NCBI GenBank assembly: GCA_028015205.1
Contig: CM051517.1
Span: 43,969,135-44,033,134 of the forward strand
Length of the DNA stretch: 64,000 bases
Direction of reading: 5' to 3'
From: Mytilisepta virgata
Lineage: Eukaryota; Mollusca; Bivalvia; Mytilida; Mytilidae
Positions 24,241 through 35,898 of the stretch are shown here, piece by piece; positions within the stretch are counted from its first letter, which is position 1, and every line of letters begins with the position of its first letter. The notes under the pieces were generated by a model. The model made no database searches. It was not told the origin of the DNA and saw only the letters and a program-made list of their open reading frames with translations. A program made the position numbers and the translations under genes.

Positions 24241-25606
24241 TTAAAAAGTCATTTGTTCAGAGAACAAATGTGAGGTCTTTCCCCATCTCTAGTTAGTGTT
24301 ATGGTGTCCTATACAAATACTTAAGACAATTGAGTCATTTTGTTTACGATAAAATGTTGCCAATAGTTATCATATAGGTTCCAGAATAAAGATCAAGGGG
24401 CCTAGTGTCAGAAAAAGTATGGTTGTTAAGGACTTTGTCGGTTGCTATGGACAGAAGGTCACTTCCGGTTATAAAACTTAATTCTAAACTCAGAAGGTAG
24501 TGTTGGTTAAGAATACATATGGTTGCTATGGACTTTTCATTAACGTTACCTTGTTGCTAGGGAATGGCCTTGACCCATGACCTTTGACCTTTAACTCAAA
24601 TTGTAGGTCTTTGCATACTGATTCATTTAAGTATACATGTTTACTATACTATCTAATACGGTTTTCAAGTTATAAGCAAAAAACCAGTTTTAACATACAA
24701 ATCAAGTGCAATAACTCAAAAACGACAAGTTTTACGGTTTCGGTCCTGAAGACTTTTTTGTAGATTTCGACGTGACGAACAATTTTCCCATGTATTGTCT
24801 GCTTCAATTTTGTACGGTTTACGTGCTTTTCCACAAAAACTGTTTACAGTGTCGGCCATTTTGAAAATGGCCGCCATTAGCCAATCAAGTTTGATTTTAA
24901 ATTGAAGGGAATAAGTTGACGGTCACCAATAACCCATATGTTTACTATGTTATCTCGAACCATTTTCAAGTTATAGGCCAAAAACCATTTAGCCGAAACC
25001 CGTTAAGGGCTATAACTCGAAAACCGTTTGTCGTACAGGGTTCGACCCTTTATATGAAATAAAGGTCTAAATGAGACAAGTATTTTCCCCATTACATGTC
25101 TGCTTAAATTTTGTATGGTTTTTGAGTTAACCTGATAACAAGGTGTACCATGACCTCTGACCTTGAGATTTGACCTTTGACCTTGACATTTTTGAATGCA
25201 ACATATGTCATCCAGGATGATTGGTGAAGGTCCCAAGTCTCTAGGACTTACCGTTTTGAAGAAAAAAATTTTGACGTGTCGCGACACTTTTCGGGTCAAA
25301 AACGCGTAACCAGGAAGTCGATCAGAACATTTTTTTTTGCATGACGAATCATGTCCAGGAGTTGAGCAACATTTTCCCCACTTCAGATTTTTGATAACGG
25401 TTACGGTTTTTGAGTTAATCTGCACACAAGGTTTTACGGTCTGGGGCAGATAACTCCGTTACTAAAAATAGATCGGTTTCGCAGGCCGACTCAAGTCGAG
25501 CCCAAGTAGTGTCGTTTAATAGTACTAAGTTTCGTAATGATAGGTCGCTACACTTTTTTGACATCTGCGGCAGAAAAAAAAAAATAATAATAATAATAAT
25601 AATAAT
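24241..25606. repeat. Array module I
   Basis: Begins AAAAAGTCATTTGTTC-AGAG-AACAAATGTGAGGTC. The interior resembles the preceding module (GTTTACTATACTATCTAATACG, CCATTTTGAAAATGGC, TTCCCCATTACATGTCTGC). It ends CATCTGCGGCAGAAAAAAA then a longer (AAT)n and a single type-3 hairpin at 25622-25653. The minus-strand 140-codon frame at 25003-25425 is not recognised and probably not coding. Confidence 0.75.
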
Positions 25607-25747
25607 CATAAGAAATACAGTAAGGTCTTTCCTTCTGCAAAGGGAAAGACCTTAATAATAATAAGAATAATAATAATAATAATAATAATAATCATACGAA
25701 TTACAGAAAGGTCTTTCCGTTGGAAACGGGAAAGACCTTAATAATAA

Positions 25748-27105
25748 CTAGTAAGACATTTGTTCCGAGAACAAATGTAAGGTCTTTCCATTCGATTATG
25801 GAGAGTGTTATGACACCCTAGTAAGTCTTTTTTACCTTAAAATGTTGTAAAAAATCTTAAAAACCATGAACAAACTGTTTAAAAGCCAAGTTCAATATCT
25901 AGGACATGACCTTGACCTTTGACCTTTTGATCTTTTTGGAGGTCAATGGTCCTTGGTGTCATTTCAAAAGACCCGGTGCCTTTACTATATACCATTATCA
26001 AGTTGTTTATGAAAAACTATTTAATTTTATGTTCTAAGGACAATAACTCCTACAAGATGACGTCATAGGACTTTGACACTAATGGAACAAAGTTGCGTCT
26101 CAATGTCCTTTACATTTTCCCCATTATATTTCATCATCTATCTTCTACCGTTTCAGAGGGATACTCATAACAAGGAAAAGTCAAACTTTAGAACTTGACC
26201 TTGACCTTTGACCTTGACATTATTTTTCTTGGAATGGCTTGTGGAGACCAACTATAAAGTTTCATATTGATATCTGGTCCCTAACCTTACTTTTGACCCT
26301 TAAAGTCTTCTCTCTAGATTTTGATGCAGTTATGCCCCTTGAAGGAGTCATCAAATCTTTTTGGACCAAATGTAATGAATCATCGGTCTACATAGTTGAA
26401 CATTTTCCACCCTTAAGTTTTAGCCTATCTCTTATGGTTTCAGAGTTTAAATCATAACAAGGGTTACGGTGTTCGGGGAGATAACTCTGTAATGGAAAAA
26501 AGTTGGATAACTCAGGGTCGATTTTCAATAGATTTTAACACACCGATATCATATAAGAAGTTTCATAATGATACGTCGTAAGCTGTTGAAACAAGAAGAC
26601 TTTGAAATGTGGCGGAAAAAAAGAATAAAAATAATTTAGAACTTGACCTTGACCTTTGACCTTGACATTATTTTTCTTTGAATGGCTTGTGGAGACTAAC
26701 TATAAAGTTTCATATTGATATCTGACCCCTAACCTTACTTTTGACCCTTAGAGTCTTCTGTCTAGATTTTGATGCAGTTATGCCCCTTGAAGGAGTCATC
26801 AAATCTCTTTGGACCAAATGTAATGAATCATCGGTCTACGTAGTTAAACATTTTCCACCCTTAAGTTTTAGCGTATCTCTTACGGTTTCGGAGTTTAAAT
26901 CATAACAAGGGTTACGGTGTTCGGGGAGATAACTCTGTAATGGAAAAAAGTTCGATAACTCAGGGTTGATATCGAATAGATTTTAACACACCGATATCAT
27001 ATAAGAAGTTTCATAATGATATGTCGTAAGCTCTTAAAAACAGAAGACTTTGAAATGTGGCGGAAAAGAAAGAATAAAAATAATAATAATAATAATAATA
27101 ATAAT
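25748..27105. repeat. Array module J (448-bp type)
   Basis: Near copy of module E with two instead of three 448-bp subrepeats (TTTAGAACTTGACC at about 26187 and 26635). It is followed by the same order of pieces as E: (AAT)n, type-2 hairpin, type-1 hairpin, then an A-type module. Confidence 0.8.
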
Positions 27106-27235
27106 CATAAGAATAGCTATATGTCTTTCCATTTGGAAATGGAAAGACCTAATAATAATAATCATACGAATTACAGAAAGGTCTTTCCGTTGGAAACGGG
27201 AAAGACCTTAATAATAATAAGAATAATAATAATAA

Positions 27236-28545
27236 CTAGAAAGACAATTGTTCAGAGAACAATTGCAAGGTCTTTCCCTCGTCAAATTGCTATTAAGGCT
27301 ATTATGCATGAATGTTGACCTTCTATTTTGACTTGTATAGTCAAAATATAGGACTCTGTCACAATGACCTTGACGATTGACCTTCGATTTTGACCTCTGC
27401 AGTTCTAAAATAGGGTCCTGAGCATAAATATATATGGTTCCTAGGTACTTTTCCATCAGTTGCTAAGGACTTTTCAATGACCTTGACCCCTGACCTTACA
27501 TTTTGACCTCTACGGCTCTATAATAGGGTCCTGAGCATAAATATATATGGTTGCTAGGTACTTTTCCATCAGTTGCTAAGGACTTTTTCAATGACCTTGA
27601 CCCTTGACCTTCCATTTTGACTTCTATGGCTCTATAATATGATCCTGAGCATAAATTTATATGGTTGCTAGGTACTTTTCCATCAGTTGCTAAGGACTTT
27701 TCGATGACCTTGACCCTTGACCTTCCATTTTGACCTCTATGGGTCTATAATAGAATCCTGACCATAAATATATATGGTTGCTAGGTACTTTTCCATCGGT
27801 TGCTAAGGGGTTTTTCGATGACCTTGATATCTGACTTTTGACCTTGGTACTAAAATGTAGATCTTTTGATACTGATCTTTTTTTGTATTAACATTTTCTT
27901 CGTATCTATAATGGTTTTCGAGCTATAGTATAAAGCAAATATGCATCAAGGGCAATAACTGCTATAAGGAGTCATCGTACAACTTCAGTTCCAATGAGAC
28001 AAATTTAGATCTTGACAAGATAAACATTTTTCCCAATATATTTAATCAGCTATCTCTTGCGGTTTCTGAGCTATTTCGATAACAAGGTCTGTGGTCAAAG
28101 GTCAAGGTCAAAATTGAGATTTGACCTTGACTCCTTTCAATAGCTTATTTGGTGCTGTGACCAATAGTGAAAGTCCCATGCCTGTATGTGTCATAGTTTT
28201 TGAGTAAAAATTTTTAGCGAAAACTGCTTTTCATTAAGGGGACATAACTCTTATTACGACATTTGAAATCCTTTCGGTTTTGTGTCATGAAGCATGCAGT
28301 CGATAAATCGAACACTTTCCACCTTTCGGTTCGCATCTAACTTTTAAGGTTTCAGAGATGAAGCGATAACAAGGTTTCGCTACACCGGGCAGATAACTCT
28401 GTAACGACAAAGAGTTCGGCTTAGCAGGGTGTTTTTTGAAATCGGTGTTTGAATACAACACATCCCACCAAGTTTCGAAATGATATGTCGCGAAATGTAA
28501 AAAACGAATTTCTGGCAGAAGAAAATAATAATAATAATCAGAAGA
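27236..28545. repeat. Array module K, last of the array
   Basis: A-type 5' half with about four 114-bp copies, then a diverged second half (CAAAGGTCAAGGTCAAAATTG, GACATAACTCTTATTACGAC) that lacks the 290-bp palindrome. It ends TTTCTGGCAGAAGAAAATAA, then two short hairpins (28554-28584, 28609-28640). The array stops there. Confidence 0.75.
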
Positions 28546-28778
28546 AATACAATAAGGTCTTCCCTTTGGAAAGGGAAAGACCTTAATAATAATCATACGA
28601 ATTACAGAAAGGTCTTTCCGTTGGAAACGGGAAAGACCTTAAATATTATTCCATGGATTTAAATTTTCATGTACATGTATAATTTAATGGGGGTGGGAGC
28701 AGCAAAACAATGGAATAACATGCAAAATATGATGTTTTTCTATAGACAAAACTTCACCTTCTAATTAAAATATTTGTG

Positions 28779-29053
28779 ATCCTTTGCTTTATGAAACATA
28801 AAAAAGTGAACTTCATAAATCAGTGCATCAAAAATCTTCTCATTCAAGCAAACAAATATAACTAAATTATATAAGGATTATTACCGACTGCACACCAAGC
28901 CTTTTAAGGGATCCTTTGTTTTATGAAACTTGACAAAATTAACAAGTTCACTTCACAAATCAGTGCATCAAAAATCCTCTCATTCAAACAAACAAATATA
29001 TATAAACTACATTATATAAGGATTATAACCGACTGTACACCAAGCCTTTTAAG
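28779..29053. repeat. Tandem duplication of ~132-145 bp
   Basis: Two adjacent copies, 28779-28910 and 28911-29053. Both begin ATCCTTTG(C/T)TTTATGAAAC and end CACCAAGCCTTTTAAGG. The second carries an insertion of about a dozen bases. No coding potential is seen. Confidence 0.85.
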
Positions 29054-29148
29054 GCTCTGATGTTAATAATACATATTAGTTTATAGTTTCAAAAACTTCA
29101 AAAAAAAGTTATGTAAAAAACTTATTTGTTGCAACCATTCATTGACAC

Positions 29149-29337
29149 CAGGGTCCAGTTGTTCAAAAGTTAATCAAATTTTCGCTTCTTTGGTTATGCC
29201 TAATGACTGAAAATTTTCTGATGGGTTAATCCTATGACTTTGTTTGTCTATGCAAAATTTTGTACAGAAATATTACTTAACAATCGAAATAATGGAAAGT
29301 GAAAAAAGTGATTAACTTTTGAACAACTTGGCCCAGG
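29149..29337. mobile_element. TIR MITE, ~190 bp
   Basis: Inverted ends: CAGGGTCCAGTTGTTCAAAA followed by GTTAATC, matched by GATTAACTTTTGAACAACTT followed by GGCCCAG. The interior is AT-rich and non-coding. Such CCAGTTGTTCAAAAGTT ends are common on MITEs in many animals (recalled). No clear target duplication was resolved. Confidence 0.75.
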
Positions 29338-30699
29338 TGTACAAATTATAACAGATAATATCTAGTCAACAGGGTCAACAGGGTCAACAGGGTCGAGGTT
29401 GAAAATATGGAAAGCTGGAGCAATAACTAAAGCAGTTTCAAATTTAAAAAGCTCTCTTATAGCAAAAAGCTCCGAAGCCCTTTAATGTGTACAAAAATAT
29501 AGAAAGCAGAATAAAAAAACTAAAAAAATTGGAAGAACACTATTTGACTGAAAAATAAATGTTTAAGATGATCCACAAATATGACTTAAAACTTATTTGT
29601 TAAAAGCTCAAAAATATAATGTCAACAATTACTCAACAAAAGCTATGGAAATCGACCTGTAAGACGATTCTCACACTCTAATTTAGTTGTCTGTAGGGAC
29701 ATATGTAAATGGTCTTTTATTCGAGTAATATGTCAAAGCTCTTACAGGAATTCAAGATGACAATTTCTACAGAAATTACAACGGTGAATAAGAAACGAAG
29801 AGATGAAAAACCAAATGTCGTTGACAATAATGTCTATTTTACTATTTACTGTAAATCTGTATAAGTATGATATAAGTATTGTTAATTATGTGACATAATA
29901 TATTCATAGACACTGACTTATTATTATACAAAAGTCACCAACATCATATACTAATATATACCAGTCAGGATTATTTGACTTTCATTTAATGAAAGAGAAA
30001 GAAAAAATATGATATCAATCATAGATCAAAGTATGAATTCTTCGAGAACTTGAGTAGAACCCGTATTTAAGGAGAACCGTATTTTATTCACACATTCACT
30101 ACTCAAAAGAGTGTGCACTATGGATAAAGAGAATATATACAATCGTATTAAAACGTTTACAATACAGCACATAAGATTGAAATTTAAAGATGTCTACTTG
30201 CTCTAAATTTTGCATTTCAAAAATCCACCTGCCTGTTTTTAGTAAGAGTTGCATTTGGCACCTCAACAGTACACACGTATCTGTAATTGTAACATCATAC
30301 ATGTATGTTTTATGGACACGATGAAACTTTATAATTGCTTGCATGTTATATTAATATATGTATATCGTGTGCATATTGAAATCAAAAGCAATATCAGTTT
30401 GAAACTTGTCTCTGCAATCTTCAAGACAAACCTACTAGTTTTTTTTTCTCTTTTTTCTCTCATTACTTAACTCTATGTCATTCTGGTATGAACGACAATT
30501 CCAGAAATATGTTTTCTTTTATTTTTTTACAGGTTTATACGTTCTTATATCAGTTCAAGCTTTGTTTCATTTATTTATGCTTAAAAATTATTTGTGCGAA
30601 ATAATACGAAATGTTCAATATGGTCCTTTGCCGAATTTTTTGTTCTTTTACAAGTGTTTGTTGTTTACCGTTATAGGTCTTGAACTTTTATATTTCCAA
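29338..30699. other. Non-coding stretch
   Basis: AT-rich with no gene recognised. It contains a short decamer repeat (GTCAACAGG, about three copies) at 29367-29397. The open frames near 30099-30840 overlap on both strands, are rich in aromatic and Cys codons, and resemble no family I know. Confidence 0.55.
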
Positions 30700-31423
30700 G
30701 CTTGGTTCCGATTTCCACCGGCTATAAATACTTTCCAATGGGGACTAACTGTGCATCGTTTATTGCGGACCTGTTTCTGTATTGTTACGAACCACAATTT
30801 ATATCTAAAATCAGCAAAGACCCAACGAAACAACATTTGATACATAAATTTAATAACACTTTTAGATATTTGGATGATATTTTGGTTGTCAATAATGACG
30901 ACTTCAGTATGTACACTAAAGAGATTTAGCCTAGCTAATGCTAACAATGAACTCTGCCCTTACCTGGATCTTGATATCTATATATCTAACGGGAAGCTTA
31001 ATACTAAAATTTATGATAAGAGATGATTTTTCATTTCCTATTGTTAATTATCCATTTTAAGATGGCGACGTTCCCTTGGCACCATCGTATGGTGTTTATA
31101 TATCTAAACTTGTTCGATTCGCACGTGTATGTAACAACGTATTTGATTTTAACGAAAGAAATCTGTGTATTACTGAAAAATTATTACGCCAGGGATTTCG
31201 ATATCACAAACTTGTCAAAACTTTTATTAAATTAAATATAAATCAACGTGCAAACATCTTATATGTTCAGGTATTTCACACCCCATCTTCTATAGTAATA
31301 TTCTATACAAAGCACAGAAATGTCGTCATTCACCTGAAAAGCTAATCAAACCTTTAAACAGACTTATACACAAGGGATATAGTTACGATACTGTTGTCAA
31401 GTCATTAAAGATGGCATTTTTAA
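30700..31423 (+). pseudogene. Broken reverse transcriptase, C-terminal half (Penelope-like or related)
   Basis: Translated pieces in two frames form the second half of a reverse transcriptase. FPMGTNCASFIADLFLYCYE is followed by FRYLDDILVVNN, where Y-x-DD is the catalytic aspartate pair. After a frame break come YLDLDIYISNGKLNTKIYDK, then APSYGVYISKLVRFARVCNN and LLRQGFRYHKLV. In-frame stops and at least two frameshifts (near 30929 and 31020) make it inactive. The family is widespread in marine invertebrates; assignment to Penelope-like elements rests on the PMG...ADLFL and RYLDD pattern and is tentative. The N-terminal half was not found. Confidence 0.7.
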
Positions 31424-32722
31424 ACAAGAGGCTCACCAGAGCCTGTATCGCTCACCTGGAGTCTGGTTTTCATTGGACAATTAATCAACTATTTGACCAA
31501 GTTTGTTGCAATTGGTTCAATTGTTCAGGGAAAATTTGTTGAAGATTTATTTTTCATAAGGTTTAATGTTAAAATATGTTCCCTGATGGTGGTAGTCCTG
31601 GCAGGAATTGACCAGGAATAAGGGTGAACCTTAAATAAATGTAACAGAACCCGACCTCAAATTACACAAACCAATAACTCCTAAATAGAATTTGGAATTC
31701 CCTTCAAAATTTCAGGGTAGGTAGATCTCAACATGGCAAACATTTTTCAATTTACATTTCAATTCTATCTCAAATAGTTTTGGAGATAAATGCAAAAATG
31801 TTAAAATTTTAAAAATTTGACAAAAAAGGGCAATAACTCCTAAATGGGTTTTGGGATTTCCTTTAAAATTTCAGGGTATGTAGATCTCAACATGGCAAAC
31901 ATTTTTCAAATTTACATTTCACTTCTATCTCAAATAGTTTTGGAGATAAATGACGAAAAATGTTAAATTATGAAAATTTGACGAAAAAAGGACAATAACT
32001 CCTAAATGGGTTTTGAAATTTCCTTCAAAATTTCAGGGTAGGTAGATCTTGTCATGCTGATCTAATTTACCCCATGTCAGATTTTCGATATCTGTAACGG
32101 TTTTTGAGTTATTAGCAAAAAACAGCAATTTACCCCTATGTTCTATTTTTAGTAACAGCGGCCATGTTTTTCGACGAATCAAAAATCCCCACATCAGTTC
32201 TATGCAGGGTACCCTAAGCAACAATCTTACCAAGTTTCATATGATTCTGAATAGTAGTTTCAGAGAAGAAGATTTTTGAAATAATAACATAAAAAAAGCC
32301 AAAAATGTGAAAAAGGGCAATAACTCCTAAATGGGTTTTGGAATTTCCTTCAAAATTTCAGGGTAGGTAGATCTTGTCATGCTGATCAATTTTACCCCAT
32401 GTCCGATTTTCGATATCTGTAACGGTTTTTGAGTTATTAGCAAAAAACAGCAATTAACCCCTATGTTCTATTTATAGTAACGACAGCCATGTTTTTCGAC
32501 ATTTCAAAAATTTTAAACGATAGAAATTTTCCAGATGCCCTAAAGAACAATTCTGCAAAGTTAGGTTGAAGTCGGTCCAGTAGTTTAGGACGAGTTAACG
32601 TTTGAAAAAGTTTACAGACGACGACGACGACGACGACGACAGACGACGACGACGACAGACGACGACGACGACGGACGCCAAGTGATGGCAATAGCTCACA
32701 TGGCCTATGGCCAGGTGAGCTA
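31424..32722 (+). mobile_element. Hairpin-ended non-autonomous element nested in the retroelement
   Basis: The second retroelement copy at 58.6 kb shows the uninterrupted site, which defines the insertion. It starts ACAAGAGGCTCACCAGAGCC and ends in the hairpin AGCTCACATGGCC-TAT-GGCCAGGTGAGCT followed by AA. GCTCACCTGG near the start is the inverse of CCAGGTGAGC at the end. The interior repeats GGCAATAACTCCTAAATGGG and TCTGTAACGGTTTTTGAGTT. A 3' hairpin followed by CTAA recalls Helitron-type ends, but no TC start or A/T insertion site could be confirmed. Confidence 0.65.
32616..32672. repeat. (GAC)n microsatellite
   Basis: An interrupted ACG/GAC trinucleotide run just inside the 3' end of the nested element. 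It is followed by GGACGCCAAGTGATGGCAAT. It creates an Arg/Ser/Val-rich minus-strand open frame (32461-32745) that is not a gene. Confidence 0.9.
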
Positions 32723-33412
32723 AAAATTAATATTGATTCACTCATAGGGTCTTTGCATTGGAAATAAACAAGCTTATTCTAAAACTAGTTGTTGGCATGA
32801 TACGGGTTATGTTCTTCAAGCATAATTTATGATGGCATGATACTAAACCCCTAACGGGAAGGATTGTGGCTGATTTTCTATATGATATAGACATATTCTT
32901 TCGATCAGTTTAATTGAAGTCTGGAGCTGGCATGTCAGTAACTGCTAGTAGTCCTTTGTTCATATATATATTGATCATTGTCATTTTGCTTAGTTTCCTC
33001 TTTTACCTTTTTTAACATCGGACTCGGACATCTTTTGAACTGTATTTAACTGTGTGTATCGCTGTGTGTTTGTTTATTCCACATTGGCTAGGGGTATAGG
33101 GGAAGGGTTGAGATCTCACAAAACACGTTTAACACCGCGGCATTTTTGCACCTCTCTCAGGAACCTCTAGCCTTTGTTAGTCTTGTGTTTTTTTTTAAAT
33201 TTTGGTTCATTTTTATGTTTCGGAGTTTAGTGTGCCGTCCATTTTGCTGAACTAGTATACATTATTGTTTAGGGGCCAGCTGAAACCCACCTCCGGGTGC
33301 AGAATTTTCTCGCTGCTTTGAAAACCCATTCGTAGCCTTGAGCTGTTTTCTGCTCTTGTCTGTTGTCTCTTTGACACATTCCCCGTTTCCATTCTCTATT
33401 CTATTACTAATT
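32723..33412 (+). mobile_element. 3' UTR of the retroelement, copy 1
   Basis: Continuation of the element after the insertion. It matches 58685-59335 nearly end to end, including GGGGCCAGCTGAAACCCACC, then TTTTCTGCTCTTGTCTGTTG and TCTCTTTGACACATTCCCCG. The match between copies ends just after TTTCCATTCT, which fixes the 3' terminus. This 3' UTR resembles a repeat I recall as very abundant in Mytilus. Confidence 0.75.
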
Positions 33413-35764
33413 ATTCCAAACTGGGCCTATTCTAAATCATAGTGTATATATATTGTGTTGTTCATTGGTTTATAGGTGACTTACTTGGATCTTTATCCTA
33501 CCGACTTTTAGACATAAAATCTTGAAGACTGATATTTTGTATAAGACAAATACCACCCTTTTACATCCTCCTCTTGAAAACAAACGATTTACTTCTTTAT
33601 TAGATATTCTTAAATTTTACAAACGCCAAACTCAGGTTTAAAAAAATGACACAACGAAATACAATTCATAATATAAAAGCTTGTTTTGTTAATTTTTGTT
33701 TGAATTGCAAAATTTCCACTTAATTTTTACACAAATGTAAATACTCGACACATAATGAAATAGCTAAAAGAATTTCGAGGACACTACAGATACAATTATT
33801 TAGAAATCACAAACAAAGCTATTTGCAATATTCTACACAGTCAACAGCTTTAAAGTTGAGGGACAACTATCACTTGTAAATCATAGGAATAAATCAAACG
33901 TTTTATCTAAAACAACTTAATGGCAGATACAATTATTTCATCTAACGTACAGTTAAGGCCAGACTTCAACACTCAAAAAAGTGGTAATGTACTTCATCAT
34001 TAGGACAGCTTTAACATATCATAATACCCAACACTTTTGGAGGATAATAGCCATCTGAACAAGTCGACAACTAGTAAAAACAGCCAAAGTAACGCGACAA
34101 TCTGACAATCAATACCTCTGTTATTTTATGTCAAACAAGAAAATTTGATTATCAATTAGACTTGTACTTCATATTCTAACTGTATCCTACAATTACATAG
34201 AAACGACGACAAATTGAGAGTGGCACTCTGCAGTGATTTGATTGGTCGATTATTGGGAAGAATACACCATATTCATTATCACTTGTATTTATTATAGTCC
34301 GTGGTAATGTATCAGAATCTGCAATTAGTTACGAGACAGGAAACTATAAACACTTAATGAAGTATTCTTCAGCATGTATAAAAAACTTGTAATGTGATTT
34401 TAACTAAAATCTTAGTAGATTACCTAAGATTTTCCACAAGAGACAATGTAAATGTGTATAACTATTAAATTAAACTCGTTTAAAAATTCGTTCGCACATT
34501 AAATTTCAATTCCTTGACAGCTGAAGAAACACGTTTTTAGATGTTTAAAACATTTAACTATTAAAGGAGTTTGACTTTCTTTAGGAACACACATTTGTCA
34601 ATACACTATAACACTAGTTGCGATCGTGTTAAAAAACATGTGAAAAAAACTGATATGAGAATTCCATGGAATTGAAGTGAACTTTCAGACACTATTCCCA
34701 TTGAAGACGAATCGTTTATATGAGTTAAAAATCTGAAGAAGTTGATTATAAACGATTTTTAATAACTGTGAAATTAGATGACATGTTTAGTCATTACTGG
34801 ATGAATGGATAAAGAGTCTACCAACGAGGAACAAGAATAGTCTGACAGACTTTCCTATCCTTATCTTACTCGATTAAGCTTTCGTCGGAGACGTGCAAAA
34901 GAGAAATGTAATTACCGACTGGAAACCTTGTTTTGCCGCATCGCTGGTCGTACAATCACTTTTTAAAGTTATTTTGTTGAATTAAGAATAGCTTATTAAA
35001 CCTAATAATAGAAGGCTGTTGTTAATTGGTTTAACATCTTCGATCGAGTGTAGATATGCTAAGTTATAAGTATACCACTAATTATAGTTACAGGACACAC
35101 TAACGTAAATCTATATTTGTAATAAATGTATATGAATTACAAAATAGAATAGAAAAAGTGAAGAATGTACATATGATATAACGATTAAAGGTTATGCGAC
35201 TTTTTTCACAGATTCCTATCAGAAAACATATTATTATCAATTTAAAAAAAAAGGAATCACTCAACTTTACGGACTGGGATTTATCTTTATCTGATTTTAA
35301 ATTAAAAGACTACTTTTTGAATGTTCCCAGACGGTGATATTAGCAAAAGAGAGTGTTAGACGAGTTTCGAAAATCCAGCCAATTCATCAATGCCAAGTGT
35401 GCTCATCTTGACAGTCTCAGAGGGACCTGTGATTTGACTTTACATTTTTTTTTCTGAAACTCGAAATGATGGCAAATTGTCTATTGTGGTATATACAGGC
35501 AGTAATACTACGTAAGTTTTAAAATAATTCTATTCGTTTTTTATGCTATTAACTAAAGTTATTCTTGTTCTTCATACCATGTTGAGCTCTTACAAGTAAA
35601 TGACTATAGTTAGTATATAGTATTTAGAAGAATTTTCCCTCAAAATACAAATGAAGAACGTCATAAATGCTAAAATTTTAACCGTAACCTTTCATATTTA
35701 GTTTTTTTTAATAACGTTGAAAATGAATGGCGCCAATGCCTGAACTCTTCACATATACTCATCG
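33413..35764. other. Non-coding stretch, nothing recognised
   Basis: AT-rich unique-looking sequence with no domain, no RNA gene and no clear repeat termini. Frequent stops in all frames. Confidence 0.55.
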
Positions 35765-35898
35765 AATAACTTACCTTGAAATTCGAACGAGTTACCCAAC
35801 AAAACATTAATTCACGAATGCATGTAGCGCATGAGGGGATTATTAGTGTTTTTTCGGTCACGAGATTTTTGGTATTCGAATTTCGAGATTAGTTATTC
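35765..35898. mobile_element. Foldback MITE, copy 1
   Basis: Imperfect palindrome: AATAACTTACCTTGAAATTC on the left pairs with GAATTTCGAGATTAGTTATT on the right. The centre is CACGAATGCATGTAGCGCAT followed by GAGG. A sister copy lies 180 bp downstream. The two overlapping small open frames here on opposite strands are by-products of the palindrome. Confidence 0.7.

Larger units (their letters stand above)
8520..28641. repeat. 20-kb array of hairpin-bounded repeat modules
   Basis: Twelve modules lie head to tail in one orientation, starting near 8520, 10345, 12063, 13960, 15866, 17794, 19568, 21403, 22934, 24241, 25748 and 27236. Eleven of them begin with a hairpin of the form GAAAGAC-AATTGTTC-AGA-GAACAATT-GCAAGGTCTTTC (or a variant with ATTTGTTC/GAACAAAT); the one at 22934 does not. 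Most end with a conserved block (GGGCAGATAACTCTGT..., then ATGATAYGTCG..., then GGCRGAAAA) running into (AAT)n. Three module types share termini but differ in the interior. Between some modules lie short hairpins with the same outer stem. No transposase or reverse transcriptase is visible, so these look like non-autonomous elements or a complex satellite built from them. Confidence 0.85.

Noticed and set aside
8640..28641. CRISPR array
   Set aside because: Repeats of 114-448 bp without unique spacers of constant length in an animal genome; no cas genes.
30099..30947. Several overlapping ORFs around 30.1-30.9 kb on both strands
   Set aside because: All except the RT frame starting near 30705 are shadows; only that frame shows family motifs (PMGTNCA, YLDDI).
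32461..32745. 94-codon minus-strand Arg/Ser/Val-rich ORF
   Set aside because: Made by the (GAC)n microsatellite and the end of a non-coding element.
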